This document shows, in pieces, positions 1 through 63,662 of a DNA stretch of 64,000 nucleotides. Origin of the DNA: Piscicola geometra (lineage: Eukaryota > Annelida > Clitellata > Hirudinida > Piscicolidae); assembly GCA_943735955.1 (NCBI GenBank), contig OX030961.1:2772681-2836680 (forward strand). The letters run 5' to 3'. The number at the start of each line of letters is the position of its first letter. Positions within the stretch are counted from its first letter, which is position 1. A model generated the notes under the pieces. That model was given only the letters and a program-made list of their open reading frames with translations, made no database searches and was not told the origin of the DNA. Position numbers and translations under genes: made by a program.

Positions 1-234
1 ACCACACAACACCAACCAACACACAACACCAACCAACACACACACACACAACACCACTACACAACACCACTACACAACACCATCACCACACAACACAATC
101 ACACAGCACCATACACCACACTACACCACAACCACCACACAACACCAACCAACACACAACACCAACCACCACACAACACCAACCAACACAAAACACCATC
201 ACCACACAACACCAACCAACACACACACACACAG
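1..234. repeat. CA-rich imperfect repeat in an eya intron
   Basis: Low-complexity DNA built from short A and C words (AACACC, ACCACAC and pure CA runs). It ends in a CA run whose final CAG is the 3' splice site of the first eya exon in the window. No coding potential is visible; reading frames across it are repeat artefacts. Confidence 0.8.
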
Positions 235-4991
<4,757 letters not shown>

Positions 4992-7900
4992 CCTGACCAT
5001 CTTCCATCTCTTGATCATCATCTTATTCATCCTCTTCCTCATCCTCCTCGTCACTATTTCTATCGATTACCGCGACTACTAGAAATAAGAAACCTATAAT
5101 TTAAAATTAAAGGCTATATATAAATAATATATAACTTGCAATTTATGAGTTATATTATGAGTATCTTGGTAAATGATTTGTTCGATCGATATATTGTAAA
5201 AATATGTAATTTAAAATTTTTTTTGATGATTATCTCTGATTAAGTGAATAAATCATTTGAAATGAGTTAATTTATTACAAATTAAAATACAAATTATTAT
5301 TAATATTTTTAATGATTGAGTTTAAACTTCTATTTAATTTTTCACAAGCATCGATTCTGAATATGCAGACAATCATATTTTTGATAGTTCCATTTTATTG
5401 TCAAATGTATTAAATTTTTATATTATACTTGATTGGGAATTACGCTTTTAAGGGTGTATATCAGATTTTCAAAAAATGATCGAAAGAATAAAGACTTCTC
5501 TTCAAATAAATCCATCAGTTTTTTAATGATTAAATTTTTTTTAAATTAATTAAAAGTTACTGATTAAGCCTATTTAATCATCACTCAAGCTTTTAACATG
5601 ACCTTTATAAACTCAAACGAAATATCTTCATAGCCTAGTAAATAACTTCACAAATCATTATAGCTCATATATGCTGTATGATATAGAATCCTATAAATAA
5701 AAATAAAATATAAAATAATAATAATATAGCATCCTTTGGAATTAAAAAATACATACTCTTAGAATACCATCCATTGAAATAATGATCGACGGTAATGAAA
5801 TACTGCTACGTAATAAGCATTAACCCGGCAACAGGCCTCGAGATAGCATTGTTGCTCAACATTGCATCAGAAGACTAGCTGCAACAACAGCAACCACAAC
5901 AGCAACCACAACAGCAGCAAACTACAGCAACCACAACAGCAAACTACACTACAGCGTACTTGCAGGCTACTCACAGACTCGAAGCTGTGCCAACCGTTTG
6001 TGCCAATCATGAAATTCTATGACGGCGACATGATGATGATGATGATGATGACGATGATGATGGCGATGATGATGATGATGACGATTATTATTATTATCAA
6101 ATCGACTTAAAAAGATAAAAAAGTACTGAAAAAGATAGAAATATATATTCAAAAAATTATTTAAAAAATTATATTGTATAAAAAACAAATGTTGTAAATT
6201 TTTTTTTGATTGAGTTTAGATTGGATTTCAAATAATATACAGACCGTAAAAACCATGCAGTAAGAACAAAAATTATTCAAGTAAGAAAGTAACTTTAAAA
6301 CAAAAAGAAAAAAAATTGAATGGAAAAAGTTGAAAAAAAAGTAATCTACAAAACAAAAAAAGTGTAAATCATTTCAAATTGGAGATAAATAATATATAAA
6401 AACGAATAAATATATAAGTTATATTTTTTTTATTAAAATAAAATAAAATATTGGCAGTCGAATTGAAGCATAAGAAAAATATCCGACTAGAAAAGAGATT
6501 CAACATTAATACAAAATCATCTCAAAAAACAAAAACGCGCTTCTTCAAACTAGAAAAAAAATAAAGAAAAAATAGAAAAAATAGATTTGTTTAACTACGT
6601 AAAGATACAGGATGGAGTAAAGGAAAGTGGTAGAAGATGCTTGCTCCTCATCTGAGTCAAGCATGATGCCAAGGACTGCCCATGATTTCCACTCCAGACT
6701 CCACCACTATCCACCGAAAGCATTTGCGATTGAGTAAACGAAACGACTGAAAAGTGTATGACGCAAACAATATGAGCACTAGGATGCATCAAAAGGAAAG
6801 TATTACAGTCGCAAGAGTTTACATGATGCAAACATGATAGTCTAATTTATGCTGGAGTATAGAGAAGATTGCAAAGAGGTTTGTTGAGCGTCTGAAATGT
6901 CACACAAGCAAGCGCCAAGCATTCTCGAGAAATGCTCTTGTGGCCTCCTTTCTCCATGTAAGTGCGCAACAACCAGCGTCCCAGCTAAATGGCATGAAAC
7001 TAATTCCTGTACAAAGCCCTTAGAGGAACCTCCTTCATCCTTCCACACTTCTACCAAACCACACTCCACCTTCGACGAACCTACCTCAAAGCTCCCCTCA
7101 AAGAGGCAAAAGTAAACGCACCCAATGATTATGGTGGAGAACTGCATTAAACATGCCAAGCGTGTTCTTATACCATTGCTGACCTAGATTATATAACAAA
7201 CCTCTACGCGTGTAAGAAATACAACTGACCTACAAAGTAAATGCGACGTATGTACAAAATGTAGAACTAAGAAACACGCAATGATGAAGGGTAGGGAAAG
7301 GAAGAAGACACAGAGAGTGAGACAGAGGGATCAAGTGAGCCATCTAAGCATACATCATCTAACAAAATGCCTTCTACACTAGTCACGACGATAACGACGA
7401 CGATGATGATGATGATGATGACTAAGGTGATTAAAACGATGAAGATGATGATGATAGCGATGATAAAGATGAAGATGATGAAGATGGAAATCCCGACCAT
7501 TACCGCAGCTAGATTGTGCCGGTGATGCCAACTAAACGAGGGTGATGATAACGATACAAAAACAGAAAAAAAACATAAAAAAGTTGAAAATATAAAATGT
7601 ACGACACAATGTGATGATAGCGATGATGAAATGACGAAAGGAATGTGATGACGATGTGTGGCTTGCATGATGATGATGATGATGTGTGGCTTGCATGATG
7701 CTGATGATGATGCTGATGATGATGATGATGCTGAGAAATGACGATGATTAAATGCTCCAAGTGTGATTAACAACGGCGGTAAGACAGCAACTCAATAGGA
7801 AGCAACGGGAAGATGGATGAATGATAATTTCCAGTCGACAATTCATCCACACAAACTCATGAAACTAACCAATTGATAGGAGCACCAGAAGCAGCAGCGC

Positions 7901-8125
7901 GTACTGCACCCATACAGCAGTGACCTCACGAGGGGTGCCTTCAAGCAGCGAACAACAAGCCAACCATGCACTACTGACGCCCATGAATCCATGAAACTTC
8001 CGATTTAACCTTGAAACTCACTCACTCAAATCATACACACACACACACCGCCAAAAAACTCATAAAGCACTCCAAAAGCACCAACAGCAGCACACATAAC
8101 CACCCTTGTTCCTGCCCCCATCTCC
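4992..8125. other. Convergent intergenic / 3'-UTR region between eya and myosin V
   Basis: About 3.1 kb between the eya stop and the myosin V stop, which face each other. The left half is very AT-rich; an AATAAA at 5247-5252 on the plus strand could be an eya poly(A) signal. 5880-5945 is a CAGCAACCACAA-type repeat, and 6025-6095, 7384-7490 and 7666-7740 are GAT-rich tracts. Frames near 6600-7160 resemble no family I know and lack codon-like structure, so I treat them as UTR or intergenic. The right part probably contains the myosin V 3' UTR; its poly(A) site was not identified. Confidence 0.6.
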
Positions 8126-37512
<29,387 letters not shown>

Positions 37513-37808
37513 TTTAACTTTAATTATTTTAAAGAAAAATTAAATAAATTATTTAAAGATTAGAATGTAAAAATAGATATCTAATTATGTAGAATGAACT
37601 TTTATCAGTTCACTTATAGCATAGAAAAGTATACTTTTTTTTTAAAGTTTTTGAAATCAAATATGAAATGTAACATTTTAAAATTTAGTGCTTTTATTTT
37701 AGTTTTTTTACAATGAACTAAAAGTTCAAAAGTCTAGTGATTCTTTGTTTACTTAAAACAAAATTATCTGTTTAATAATTAAACTTTAATTTGTTTCAAA
37801 AAAGTTAA
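37513..37808. promoter_or_regulatory. Putative bidirectional promoter / 5'-UTR interval between MYO5 and BRD7 starts
   Basis: Only 296 bp separate the inferred myosin V ATG (37512, minus) from the inferred BRD7 ATG (37809, plus). The interval is very AT-rich with no CpG-rich stretch or clear motif that I can name. It must hold, or overlap, the 5' UTRs and promoters of both genes unless non-coding first exons lie within the neighbouring gene. Inferred from gene positions alone. Confidence 0.5.
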
Positions 37809-44045
<6,237 letters not shown>

Positions 44046-44757
44046 CACTCCGAACCACATCGAAACATAAGGCCGTTCCGTCAAATGTTGCATCTTTACA
44101 AGATAAAACTTCTTTGTGCGTCTGCAAGGGTGCTAAACAGTGCTTAGTCCTTTTTAATGTTTTATAATAAATATTTTTTTCTCATGTGTTTTTGCAATGC
44201 CAGCACACAAGTCATTCGAATGAGACAGATGGTATGTATTTGAAGTGATGACGGGAAAAGTGAACTGCTACTGAACTAAGTAGAATGACAAAAGGCTTAA
44301 AGGAACAATAACACGATAGGGCAGGAATATCATTTGTTTATGTACACGGAGAGAGTATCATTTAAATAAGCTGATGGGCCCGAATAAATAAATTACACGC
44401 ATGATTCAAGATTCGGTAGCAGACGCCATTTAATGAATGAGTGATAAATAATAATAAAAATAATAAGTGATTAATGGTGATGAGTGAAGATGCGAAAACG
44501 AAGCAAAGAAGAAACAGAAAAATTGCATGCTAAAATATCGCCTTCTGGTTGCAGACTTGTTCCTTGAATATGCACTCTAGTCTACATTTTGAGGTAATCG
44601 CCTCAGCAACTCATCAACGAAGAAGCCTTAATATAATGCTATAACACCAAAACAAAGATAAATACTAAAAGTAAAACTTTAAAATAATTCAACGAATAAT
44701 TTGTTCCTACTGTATAATGACTTAAATATCAATCATAATTCATTAAGCGCTAAAAAA
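44046..44757. other. Convergent 3' region of BRD7 and HIPK
   Basis: About 710 bp between two facing stop codons. Contains the BRD7 poly(A) signal candidate AATAAA (44166-44171) and AT-rich DNA; the HIPK poly(A) site was not identified. No further gene seen. Confidence 0.7.
44166..44171 (+). promoter_or_regulatory. Poly(A) signal candidate AATAAA for BRD7
   Basis: Canonical hexamer 121 bp after the BRD7 stop codon, followed by a T-rich stretch and TGTGTTTTTG, a plausible downstream element. Confidence 0.6.
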
Positions 44758-57095
<12,338 letters not shown>

Positions 57096-57282
57096 ACACG
57101 AAATTACAGTTTTTTCAACACCAGAATATAATGTACAATGTAGTCCATTTTACAGTGAAAACAATTGTAAATTTGATCAGTGTACATTTTGTAAATTGTA
57201 AACTTTCACTTTAGTGCATCTAGATCACATTTTTTACATTTTTTCTTTGTGTTGGTCGTACTGAGGTGAATTGTGTTAGCTG

Positions 57283-57288
57283 AATAAA
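57283..57288 (+). promoter_or_regulatory. Poly(A) signal candidate AATAAA for KIF3A
   Basis: Canonical hexamer 188 bp after the KIF3A stop and 82 bp before the facing TOPORS stop codon. The convergent 3' ends must therefore be very close or overlap. Confidence 0.6.
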
Positions 57289-57369
57289 CTGAAGTGCGTC
57301 TTAATTATACAAATTGAAATTTCATTTAAAATTCCGTCTAGAAAAAAGCATTTTAATAGGAGTAAAGAT

Positions 57370-59802
57370 TTATAAGATGATTTCCTCGACATCTTTGTCA
57401 CTAACACCCTCCACCACTGCCCCGCCATCATCACGGTCTCTGGCGTACACAAGTTGTACAGAGTCGTCAGAAAGAAGAGATATCGTGTCATCGGCGTCCC
57501 TCTCTATCAAACAATCCTCATCGTTTCTATCAGCATCATCATCATCATTACTATCAGTATTTTCAGAATCATCATCATTACGATCAAGCGATGATGAAGT
57601 TTCTTTAATCATCTTGTTGTCTTCAGACATTTCATTTGCTTGCTCCTCTTCGCCTTTACAATTCTCAGATTCCAATTTGAATTCCATCTTGCGTGTAGAA
57701 AAGTTGAATGGAGAGCTTTGATTCTCACGCATTTTCTCTTCAGTGACGTCTTTTTCCTCTTTAACATCATCATCAACACCCGTCTCCACTTTTCCATCCA
57801 TCGCATCCCCTTCCTCATCCATTCTCTTATCACCTTCCTTCTCACCAAGCCTGCTGCTGTTGATCACATCCTTCTTTATGAATTTCTCATCGGTCTGAAG
57901 AGTCTTCAGATCGAATATGGCCTGCTTAGAGGTGCATGAGGCGGCCATCAGAGCACCTCCCTCATGCAAACACGTCTCAGTGATCAGTGAGCTTCCCTTC
58001 ACGATCTGAGAAGGTGTCTTCTCTGGAAAGAGCTTCTCAAAAGCGAGCAGTCGGACATTCTGTCTGCCACAAGGACCCCCAGGAGCGACAGAGGCAGCAA
58101 GGGCAGTTGAAGGTGGTGGCTTCTCCCGCACCACAGCCACCTGGCACTGCTGGACCACAGGCACCACCTTGTTGTCTCCTCGATCACAAGCCATCCACTC
58201 GTCTGCTGAAATTTCATCCTTCCTTGAGAGGTTCTTGTGGCCTGAGTGGTGCTTCTTGAACTTTCTCCTTCCTGCCACATCCCTTCTCTCCTCCCCTCCC
58301 TCTTTCACTTCCTCACTCGCCACCACTACTTCCTCCCTGACCACCCCCCTCGGAGAACTCAACTGCACTGTCTCCTCCTTCTCAGAAGGACACTCATGCA
58401 CTGCTGGAGCCTTCTTCATCCTCTTCTTCCTCATCCTTCGACACCTCGACGTGGTGGCTCGTGTGGCTGCATCCTCATCCTCCTCATCGGTGGACAGGAA
58501 GTACACCCTCTTCTTGCCTCTGCAGCCCTTCGAGCCCGTCATCGCCTCCTTCCCTGCCACCACTGCCACTGTCGGCTTGCCCATCTCTATTAAGTCATCG
58601 TCCTCGTCGCTCGACACGCAGATGGGAGTTTTAGAATCGTCGAGTGCTGCATTAGGGAGATGGTCCGTCGTTATGGCGTCAGAGGTGTGAGCCGGTTGTG
58701 TGGCAGAAGAGGTAGCTGTGGTGGTAGTTGTTGTGGTGTTGTTGATGTAGTTGTTTGAAATGCGTGGTATGCTGACGACAAGAGAGAAGGTGCACGGAGG
58801 CTGCGAGGTGGTCGAGTGTGGTCGGATGCGGCCACTTAGGTGGTGCTCAGTGAAGGTGGCAGTCGTGGTGTGTCGATGTGTCGCCTGTAGATTCTCTCTG
58901 ACGAAATCTTCATCAGTGATCTCCAAGTCAGAGTCGACCACCAGACCACTGCTGTTGCTGCTGTCGTAGAAGTTGCTGAGGAGGGTGTTGATGGAGGTCG
59001 ACTCAACGAGGCTTTCCAAGTCGTTTGCCTGCAGGCGTTCGTTCAGGTGACTGCGCAAGTAACTCCTGAGTTGCATCAGAAAGGGATACAAGTCCTGACT
59101 GCTGAAGTTGGTGAGCATAGCGTTCCAGAAAGTTCCTGGAGTGTGCGTCTCTCGCCTCATCTCGACCAGGATCTGCTCCACATTGTCCGGAATGCACGTC
59201 GCCTTGTGTCTGGTGAGGGGTCTCGAGAGTTTCGTCAGCATACTCCACAGCCAAGTCTTCATCGCCACAACGTTTGGTGGATTCGAGAGATGATTGCGTA
59301 GCTGCATCAACTCACTGGCAGTCAATATGAACCTCTGAACTGCATTCGAGGAGTCAGGCAGACGTCTGTCTATGGCACTGTTCATCTGACTGTCGTTGAA
59401 GCTTCTTTCTGGTGAGATGGTGATCACGAATTCGTTGTGGGGCTCGTTGTTGTTGTTGGGGGTGTAGAATGGAAGAATGTATGGAGAAATTCTGCCTGCC
59501 ATAGTGAAGCGGTTATGTGAGCGAAGAAAGTTAACCGAGAGAGGAGGAAGGTAAGACGGATGGCTGATGACGTCGTAAATGTCGTACTTGCTGAGAGATT
59601 CGATGTTGTGGAAGATTTGCCTGAAGGACTGCTTGCAGAGGGGGCATACAGCATTTCTCTTGGACCACTCCAGAAGGCAACTGAAGCAAAACATGTGGAA
59701 GCAGCGGTCAGTGAAACACTTGTTGTCAATCTGGCTCAAGCAAATAGAGCACTTTGAATCAGGAGATGCAGCATTCTCTCTGTCATCTGCTGCCTCCGCC
59801 AT
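57370..59802 (-). CDS. TOPORS: TOPORS: RING-type E3 ubiquitin/SUMO ligase, single coding exon, 810 aa
   Basis: Nuclear E3 ligase that, in characterised animals, ubiquitinates or sumoylates p53-related and chromatin substrates. One uninterrupted frame from ATG 59802. C3HC4 RING near the N-terminus: Cys18, Cys21, Cys34, His36, Cys39, Cys42, Cys53, Cys56 (CSICL, DRCFHMFC, CPLCKQSF), followed by IFHNIESLSKYDIY as in TOPORS. Residues about 150-290 form the conserved helical region after the RING (LRNHLSNPPNV, TKLSRPLTRHKATC, ALESLVES-like segments). The rest is low-complexity: acidic/Ser runs with hydrophobic-plus-acidic SUMO-interaction-like motifs (TPICVSSDEDDD, VYFLSTDEEDED), KKRMKK-type basic patches and a very acidic C-terminus. 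It lacks the long Arg/Ser domain of vertebrate TOPORS. Vertebrate TOPORS also has nearly all its coding sequence in one exon, so the absence of introns is normal for the family. Neighbours: convergent with KIF3A, divergent from MORN1. Confidence 0.9.
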   Translation of the reverse strand: MAEAADDRENAASPDSKCSICLSQIDNKCFTDRCFHMFCFSCLLEWSKRNAVCPLCKQSFRQIFHNIESLSKYDIYDVISHPSYLPPLSVNFLRSHNRFTMAGRISPYILPFYTPNNNNEPHNEFVITISPERSFNDSQMNSAIDRRLPDSSNAVQRFILTASELMQLRNHLSNPPNVVAMKTWLWSMLTKLSRPLTRHKATCIPDNVEQILVEMRRETHTPGTFWNAMLTNFSSQDLYPFLMQLRSYLRSHLNERLQANDLESLVESTSINTLLSNFYDSSNSSGLVVDSDLEITDEDFVRENLQATHRHTTTATFTEHHLSGRIRPHSTTSQPPCTFSLVVSIPRISNNYINNTTTTTTTATSSATQPAHTSDAITTDHLPNAALDDSKTPICVSSDEDDDLIEMGKPTVAVVAGKEAMTGSKGCRGKKRVYFLSTDEEDEDAATRATTSRCRRMRKKRMKKAPAVHECPSEKEETVQLSSPRGVVREEVVVASEEVKEGGEERRDVAGRRKFKKHHSGHKNLSRKDEISADEWMACDRGDNKVVPVVQQCQVAVVREKPPPSTALAASVAPGGPCGRQNVRLLAFEKLFPEKTPSQIVKGSSLITETCLHEGGALMAASCTSKQAIFDLKTLQTDEKFIKKDVINSSRLGEKEGDKRMDEEGDAMDGKVETGVDDDVKEEKDVTEEKMRENQSSPFNFSTRKMEFKLESENCKGEEEQANEMSEDNKMIKETSSSLDRNDDDSENTDSNDDDDADRNDEDCLIERDADDTISLLSDDSVQLVYARDRDDGGAVVEGVSDKDVEEIIL

Positions 59803-60426
59803 TGCTGCTTTCTAATCTGTTTTTCGTAAACTTTACGACGTAAAGGTTTCACGGATACAATTATATAATTGTTGAATTTTTTAAGATAAAAAAATATTTA
59901 TTTTAAATTCAGATTTATTTTCCACTTTTATATAAAACTTAAAATATATCTAATTTTTTAAATGGTTGTCTCTACTTTTGTTTTAATTTAAATATTTAAG
60001 ACGGAGAGTAGAAATAGCTCTTAAAAACTATGATAGGACTCTTAGTATTAAATATGGGACAAAATTTGCAGTGATAAATTAGACCCAAATGCAAAATAAC
60101 TTATAAAATCTACTAACAAATGACAGCCGTTTAAAAGTTAATTACTATTAAATTGTCGCAAAAGACTGAACCTCATTATTATTTTTTAAAATTATTTTAA
60201 AAAAACGATTTAAAAAATAATATAACTTGTGAAACATATTTTTCGATATATCAAAAATTTACAAATAAATAATCCAGGCAATGATTTTTGTTCAATAGAT
60301 GGGTTTATAAATCTATGAAAATAATCCAAACTTGATATAAATAATTGTTTAAAATTCTTAATAGAGACAAATTAATCACTTCTAGAAATATTAATTGTGT
60401 TAAGTCTGTTGTCATAGCAACACTTG
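59803..60426. promoter_or_regulatory. Divergent AT-rich interval between TOPORS and MORN1
   Basis: 624 bp separate the two start codons. Very AT-rich with no recognised motif; presumably holds both promoters and 5' UTRs. Confidence 0.5.
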
Positions 60427-63400
60427 ATGGACTTGAAATCTGACCAATACAGAGGTTCTGTCAAAGACCTAGAACGAGAAGGTAGGTATAGTAACTATAC
60501 TATAGTTAGAAATATCCTATTTCTCTACTGGTGATTCCGAAACACCTTCAGGCTTTTTTTGAACACATTCCATTTACTTAGAGTTTAAGTCTCAAACTAT
60601 CATTCTAAAAACAAGTTAATTATTAACTTGTTTTTAGAATGATAGTTAATAACTGTTAATACAAATATATAAATCATTTCAAAAAAAGGTTATGGTGAGT
60701 ATGTATTCAAAAATACATTTTACAAGTATCAGGGAGACTGGAAGAAAGGCAAGAAGCATGGTATGTGGTTATCTCTCACAGCATTCAGATAGATTCATGT
60801 AAATAGAACAAGCAACAACGGCTATAGTCGAACCTATTTCTAAACTCAACATAATTCTCAAATCAAACTTCATCCACAAAATGTCATCAAAGGACTCGGA
60901 AAGTTATCTTTTCGTGACGGCAGTTACTACGAAGGCGAGTTCTATGACGACGAGATAAACGGACTGGGCACACACTACGACTCTCACAAGGAGTGTGAGT
61001 ACAGCGGGGAGTGGAAGATGGGCGAAAAGCATGGCAAGGGACTGATCAAGTACTCTGACGGCTCCCACTACAACGGAGAGTGGGCGGTGAACGTGCCTCA
61101 AGGTTTGCAGGGTGAAGTAAAAGCATGGTAGTTCCCTAAACTTGCCACTGTTACTATCTTATAACTCAACTTCCTTATATTACTATTGTATCTTTTTACT
61201 TAAACTTTTACTATCGTACTCTTTTACTTCAACTATCTCCATCTATAACTATTGCTGCTTCGTTACGTTTGCAGGATATGGCTTTTTTGTAAGCAAAGAC
61301 GACGATAGGTACGAAGGAAATTTTCACAAGAATAAAAAACATGGTAGTGGAACTCTAATCTACCGGCAAGAATCATTTTGTATTGCTGATACAATAACAG
61401 CGTGATGAGCATTATCCACAGGAAACTTCAAAATAGCACTCAAAAACATTAAAAAATAAATTTTCAAAATAAGTATAAAATAATAATTTTTAAATAGTTT
61501 AGTAACACCGCCAGTGACGGGTCTAGTTACCAAGGCAACTGGGTGGCAGACTTGCAGCAGGGGCATGGAGTGATGAAACAGCAGGATGGCTCAGTGTACA
61601 AGGTCTCTATTGGATACACATGCACGCATGCCTTCCATTTAAGGCGTCTGCTCATTCAAGAATTAAGGATCAATGCAAGAATAGATGCAACTTTTTACAA
61701 TCATATAAGTATCAATGGTATTTAGTTGCATGTCCAAGTGCACCAAAACACCACCAGGGCCAGTGGAGGAGTGGACTGAGACACGGCATGGGGAGCTTCC
61801 ATCACGTTTCAGGTCTGTTTTCCGACACTCCAGCAACCACCAGATCCTAGCTTCAGATGTGCATAAGCTAAGGCTCTGATTATACAAATGATAGAACGGG
61901 TAGGTGAGCGTGTAACGACTCGGCTTGACCAAAGGAAGGTCCTAGATTTGAGGTCAACCGATGACCTAATAGTGAGCGCTTCATTGCGTGCTTGGGCACT
62001 ATATAAAAACAACGAATAAGAAACAGAAAACGACCAGCACTCGAACCTACCTTAGGCTGCTCATACGAGGGATTGTGGAGAAACGACCGACCAGTCTGGA
62101 CGCCCATCCGACTGCAGCTGATTGTGACCGGTCGTCAGTCGATCCCTCTCGATGGAAGTTTTTCACTGCTGGTGCACTGCATCGACGAGAAGAAGGCGGT
62201 CTGCGATCCAGGTCGGTGACTTACTCGTGTCTTGAAAACTACGGGGGTAGTTTACTGGTGTGGTGTGTTGGAGAGAGTGTTGAGTATCAATAATATGACT
62301 GAGAGTTGTTGTTTTTGTTGTTGTTGTTGTTGAGTGATGTTGATGAGAAGAGACTCAAACCCACGCAGACGAGGGAAGAAGTGTGCGTCTGTTTGCTGGC
62401 CTGGTGCAGAAGGAAGACTCTGGTGTGGAAAGGCTGAGTCGAAAACTCAGTGGAAAAACATCTTTGGAAGATGATGAAGAAGGAGATGATGAAGAGAAGA
62501 ATAGTCGTGATGATGATGATGGTGGTGATGATGATGATGGTGGTGGTAAAGAGGATGGTGGTGGATTACCCTCGTTCACAGAAGCTGAAGCGTTTGCCAA
62601 GAATTTCTTGTGAGTCTTTGTGTTAAGTTATTTTGTTCGTCTTTATGAGGATGATGGGGATGATGATGATGATGATTATTATTATTATTGTTGTTATTAT
62701 TATTAGAACGAAGAGACTTTCGTAATTAGATTTCACGTTAAATTGATACAGGGGAATAAAGATGAAGGAAGTGAAGATGATGAAGTCTGCCCTAAAGCTG
62801 CACCAGCCCGTCTGCAATGAGCAAAAACAGTCAGTCAGTCAGATTGTTCGTGATGATAGTGATGATGGATCGAAAATCATGGAAAATGATGAAAGAGTAA
62901 AAGATGAAAGTGATGATGAATCAGAAGACAGAGATGATGATGATCGTGTCAGTGAGAAAAAGTCATTGATTCCAGAGGCTAAAGAAGTGGAAAAGTCAGT
63001 CGAGTCGGTTGGCACGTTGGACAGTGGAGGGGAGGCTCACTCGGATGCCTCTAGAACAGAAATAACCGATGGAGTGGAGTGTGGCGTGGAACAAGAAAAG
63101 AAAGGAATCGTCACAGAGTTCTATACCGGTGTTTATTTAAAATTTTATTTTTTTAATATCATTAATTATTCAAAAGATAAAGTTTGATATGAGCTAGAGT
63201 TCTGATTTTCGTACCCGCTGCCATTTTCTATTTGTGATCCTAAATTAACTTCATTTTATACTTTTCTACTATGCAAACATGCAAACACTATGCTGCAGAG
63301 TTTCCAGGCCTGTTGAGGACTTCCCAAGGCAGGGTGATGGTGGACGATTTAGTGCTCGCCATTTCCGATGAAAATGTCCTCTCGAACCCTCACTTGTGTC

Positions 63401-63662
63401 AGTCAATAATTCTCATTAAAGTTTCAACGAGCTTCTGATGGTAATGTTAAATATGGATGGCTTTCAATTTATTCCGTGGGACATCTGCATTGATAAACAC
63501 AAGCTAGCATCCCTCACCACCACGCCCACAGATAAGGTGGTGCTTATAGCATTGGACGTAACTTGTCCAGCCTTCCTTCACTACCGTCTCAAGCCTGACT
63601 ACGTAATGAGAGAACTGGTTTTTCAAAAACCTTCCAACCCTCCCAGCACTGAAAGTCTGTAG
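60427..63662 (+). CDS. MORN1: MORN repeat-containing protein 1 (MORN1), 11 exons, 524 aa
   Basis: Beta-hairpin MORN-repeat protein; the function of MORN1 is poorly defined, and related MORN proteins act at membranes and in cilia. Exons: 60427-60481, 60689-60760, 60893-61102, 61275-61365, 61515-61602, 61758-61812, 62056-62211, 62369-62609, 62752-63128, 63299-63397, 63532-63662 (TAG); sum 1,575 nt. At least seven MORN units (YQGDWKKGKKHG, YYEGEFYDDEINGLG, YSGEWKMGEKHGKG, YNGEWAVNVPQGYG, YEGNFHKNKKHGSG, YQGNWVADLQQGHG, GQWRSGLRHGMG). After the repeats, SYEGLWRNDRPV and the C-terminal VVLIALDVTCPAFLHYRL match human MORN1 (YGLWINGHP; YVLMIRDVTTPPFLGRRL), which separates it from other MORN proteins. 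Exons 8-9 insert an acidic Asp-rich stretch. Intron 4 needs a GC donor (61366) to stay in frame. The last intron (63398-63531) was chosen because it has a GTCAGT donor and the right phase. Confidence 0.87.
60595..60647. repeat. Perfect 25-bp hairpin in MORN1 intron 1
   Basis: Arms 60595-60619 and 60623-60647 are exact reverse complements with a 3-nt TTA loop (core AAAACAAGTTAA/TTAACTTGTTTT). It lies in the 207-bp first intron of MORN1. Confidence 0.9.
61893..62030 (+). mobile_element. tRNA-derived SINE-like copy 2
   Basis: Related to the copy at 47413-47580: GAACGGGTAGGTGAGC (A-box-like), CTCGGCTTGACCAA, AAGGTCCTAG, TTTGAGGTCAACC (B-box-like), and a 3' end GGGCACTATATAAAAACAAC. It sits in the intron between MORN1 exons 6 and 7, in gene sense. 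Divergence from copy 1 suggests older insertions, or a heterogeneous family. Confidence 0.65.

Noticed and set aside
6842..7159. 105-codon minus-strand frame (and its plus-strand partner 6897-7115)
   Set aside because: No recognised family, overlapping frames on both strands, located in the inferred myosin V 3' region. Could be chance.
57370..59802. TOPORS as a recent retrogene, because it has no introns
   Set aside because: Vertebrate TOPORS also has its coding sequence essentially in one exon; no poly(A) tract or target duplication is visible, and the frame is intact.
63422..63537. An extra coding stretch before the last MORN1 exon (frame reading ELLMVMLNMDGFQF)
   Set aside because: Joining it to exon 10 needs an intron of 20-56 bp with poor signals. 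A single 134-bp intron (63398-63531) with a GTCAGT donor and CACAG acceptor keeps frame and matches MORN1 length.
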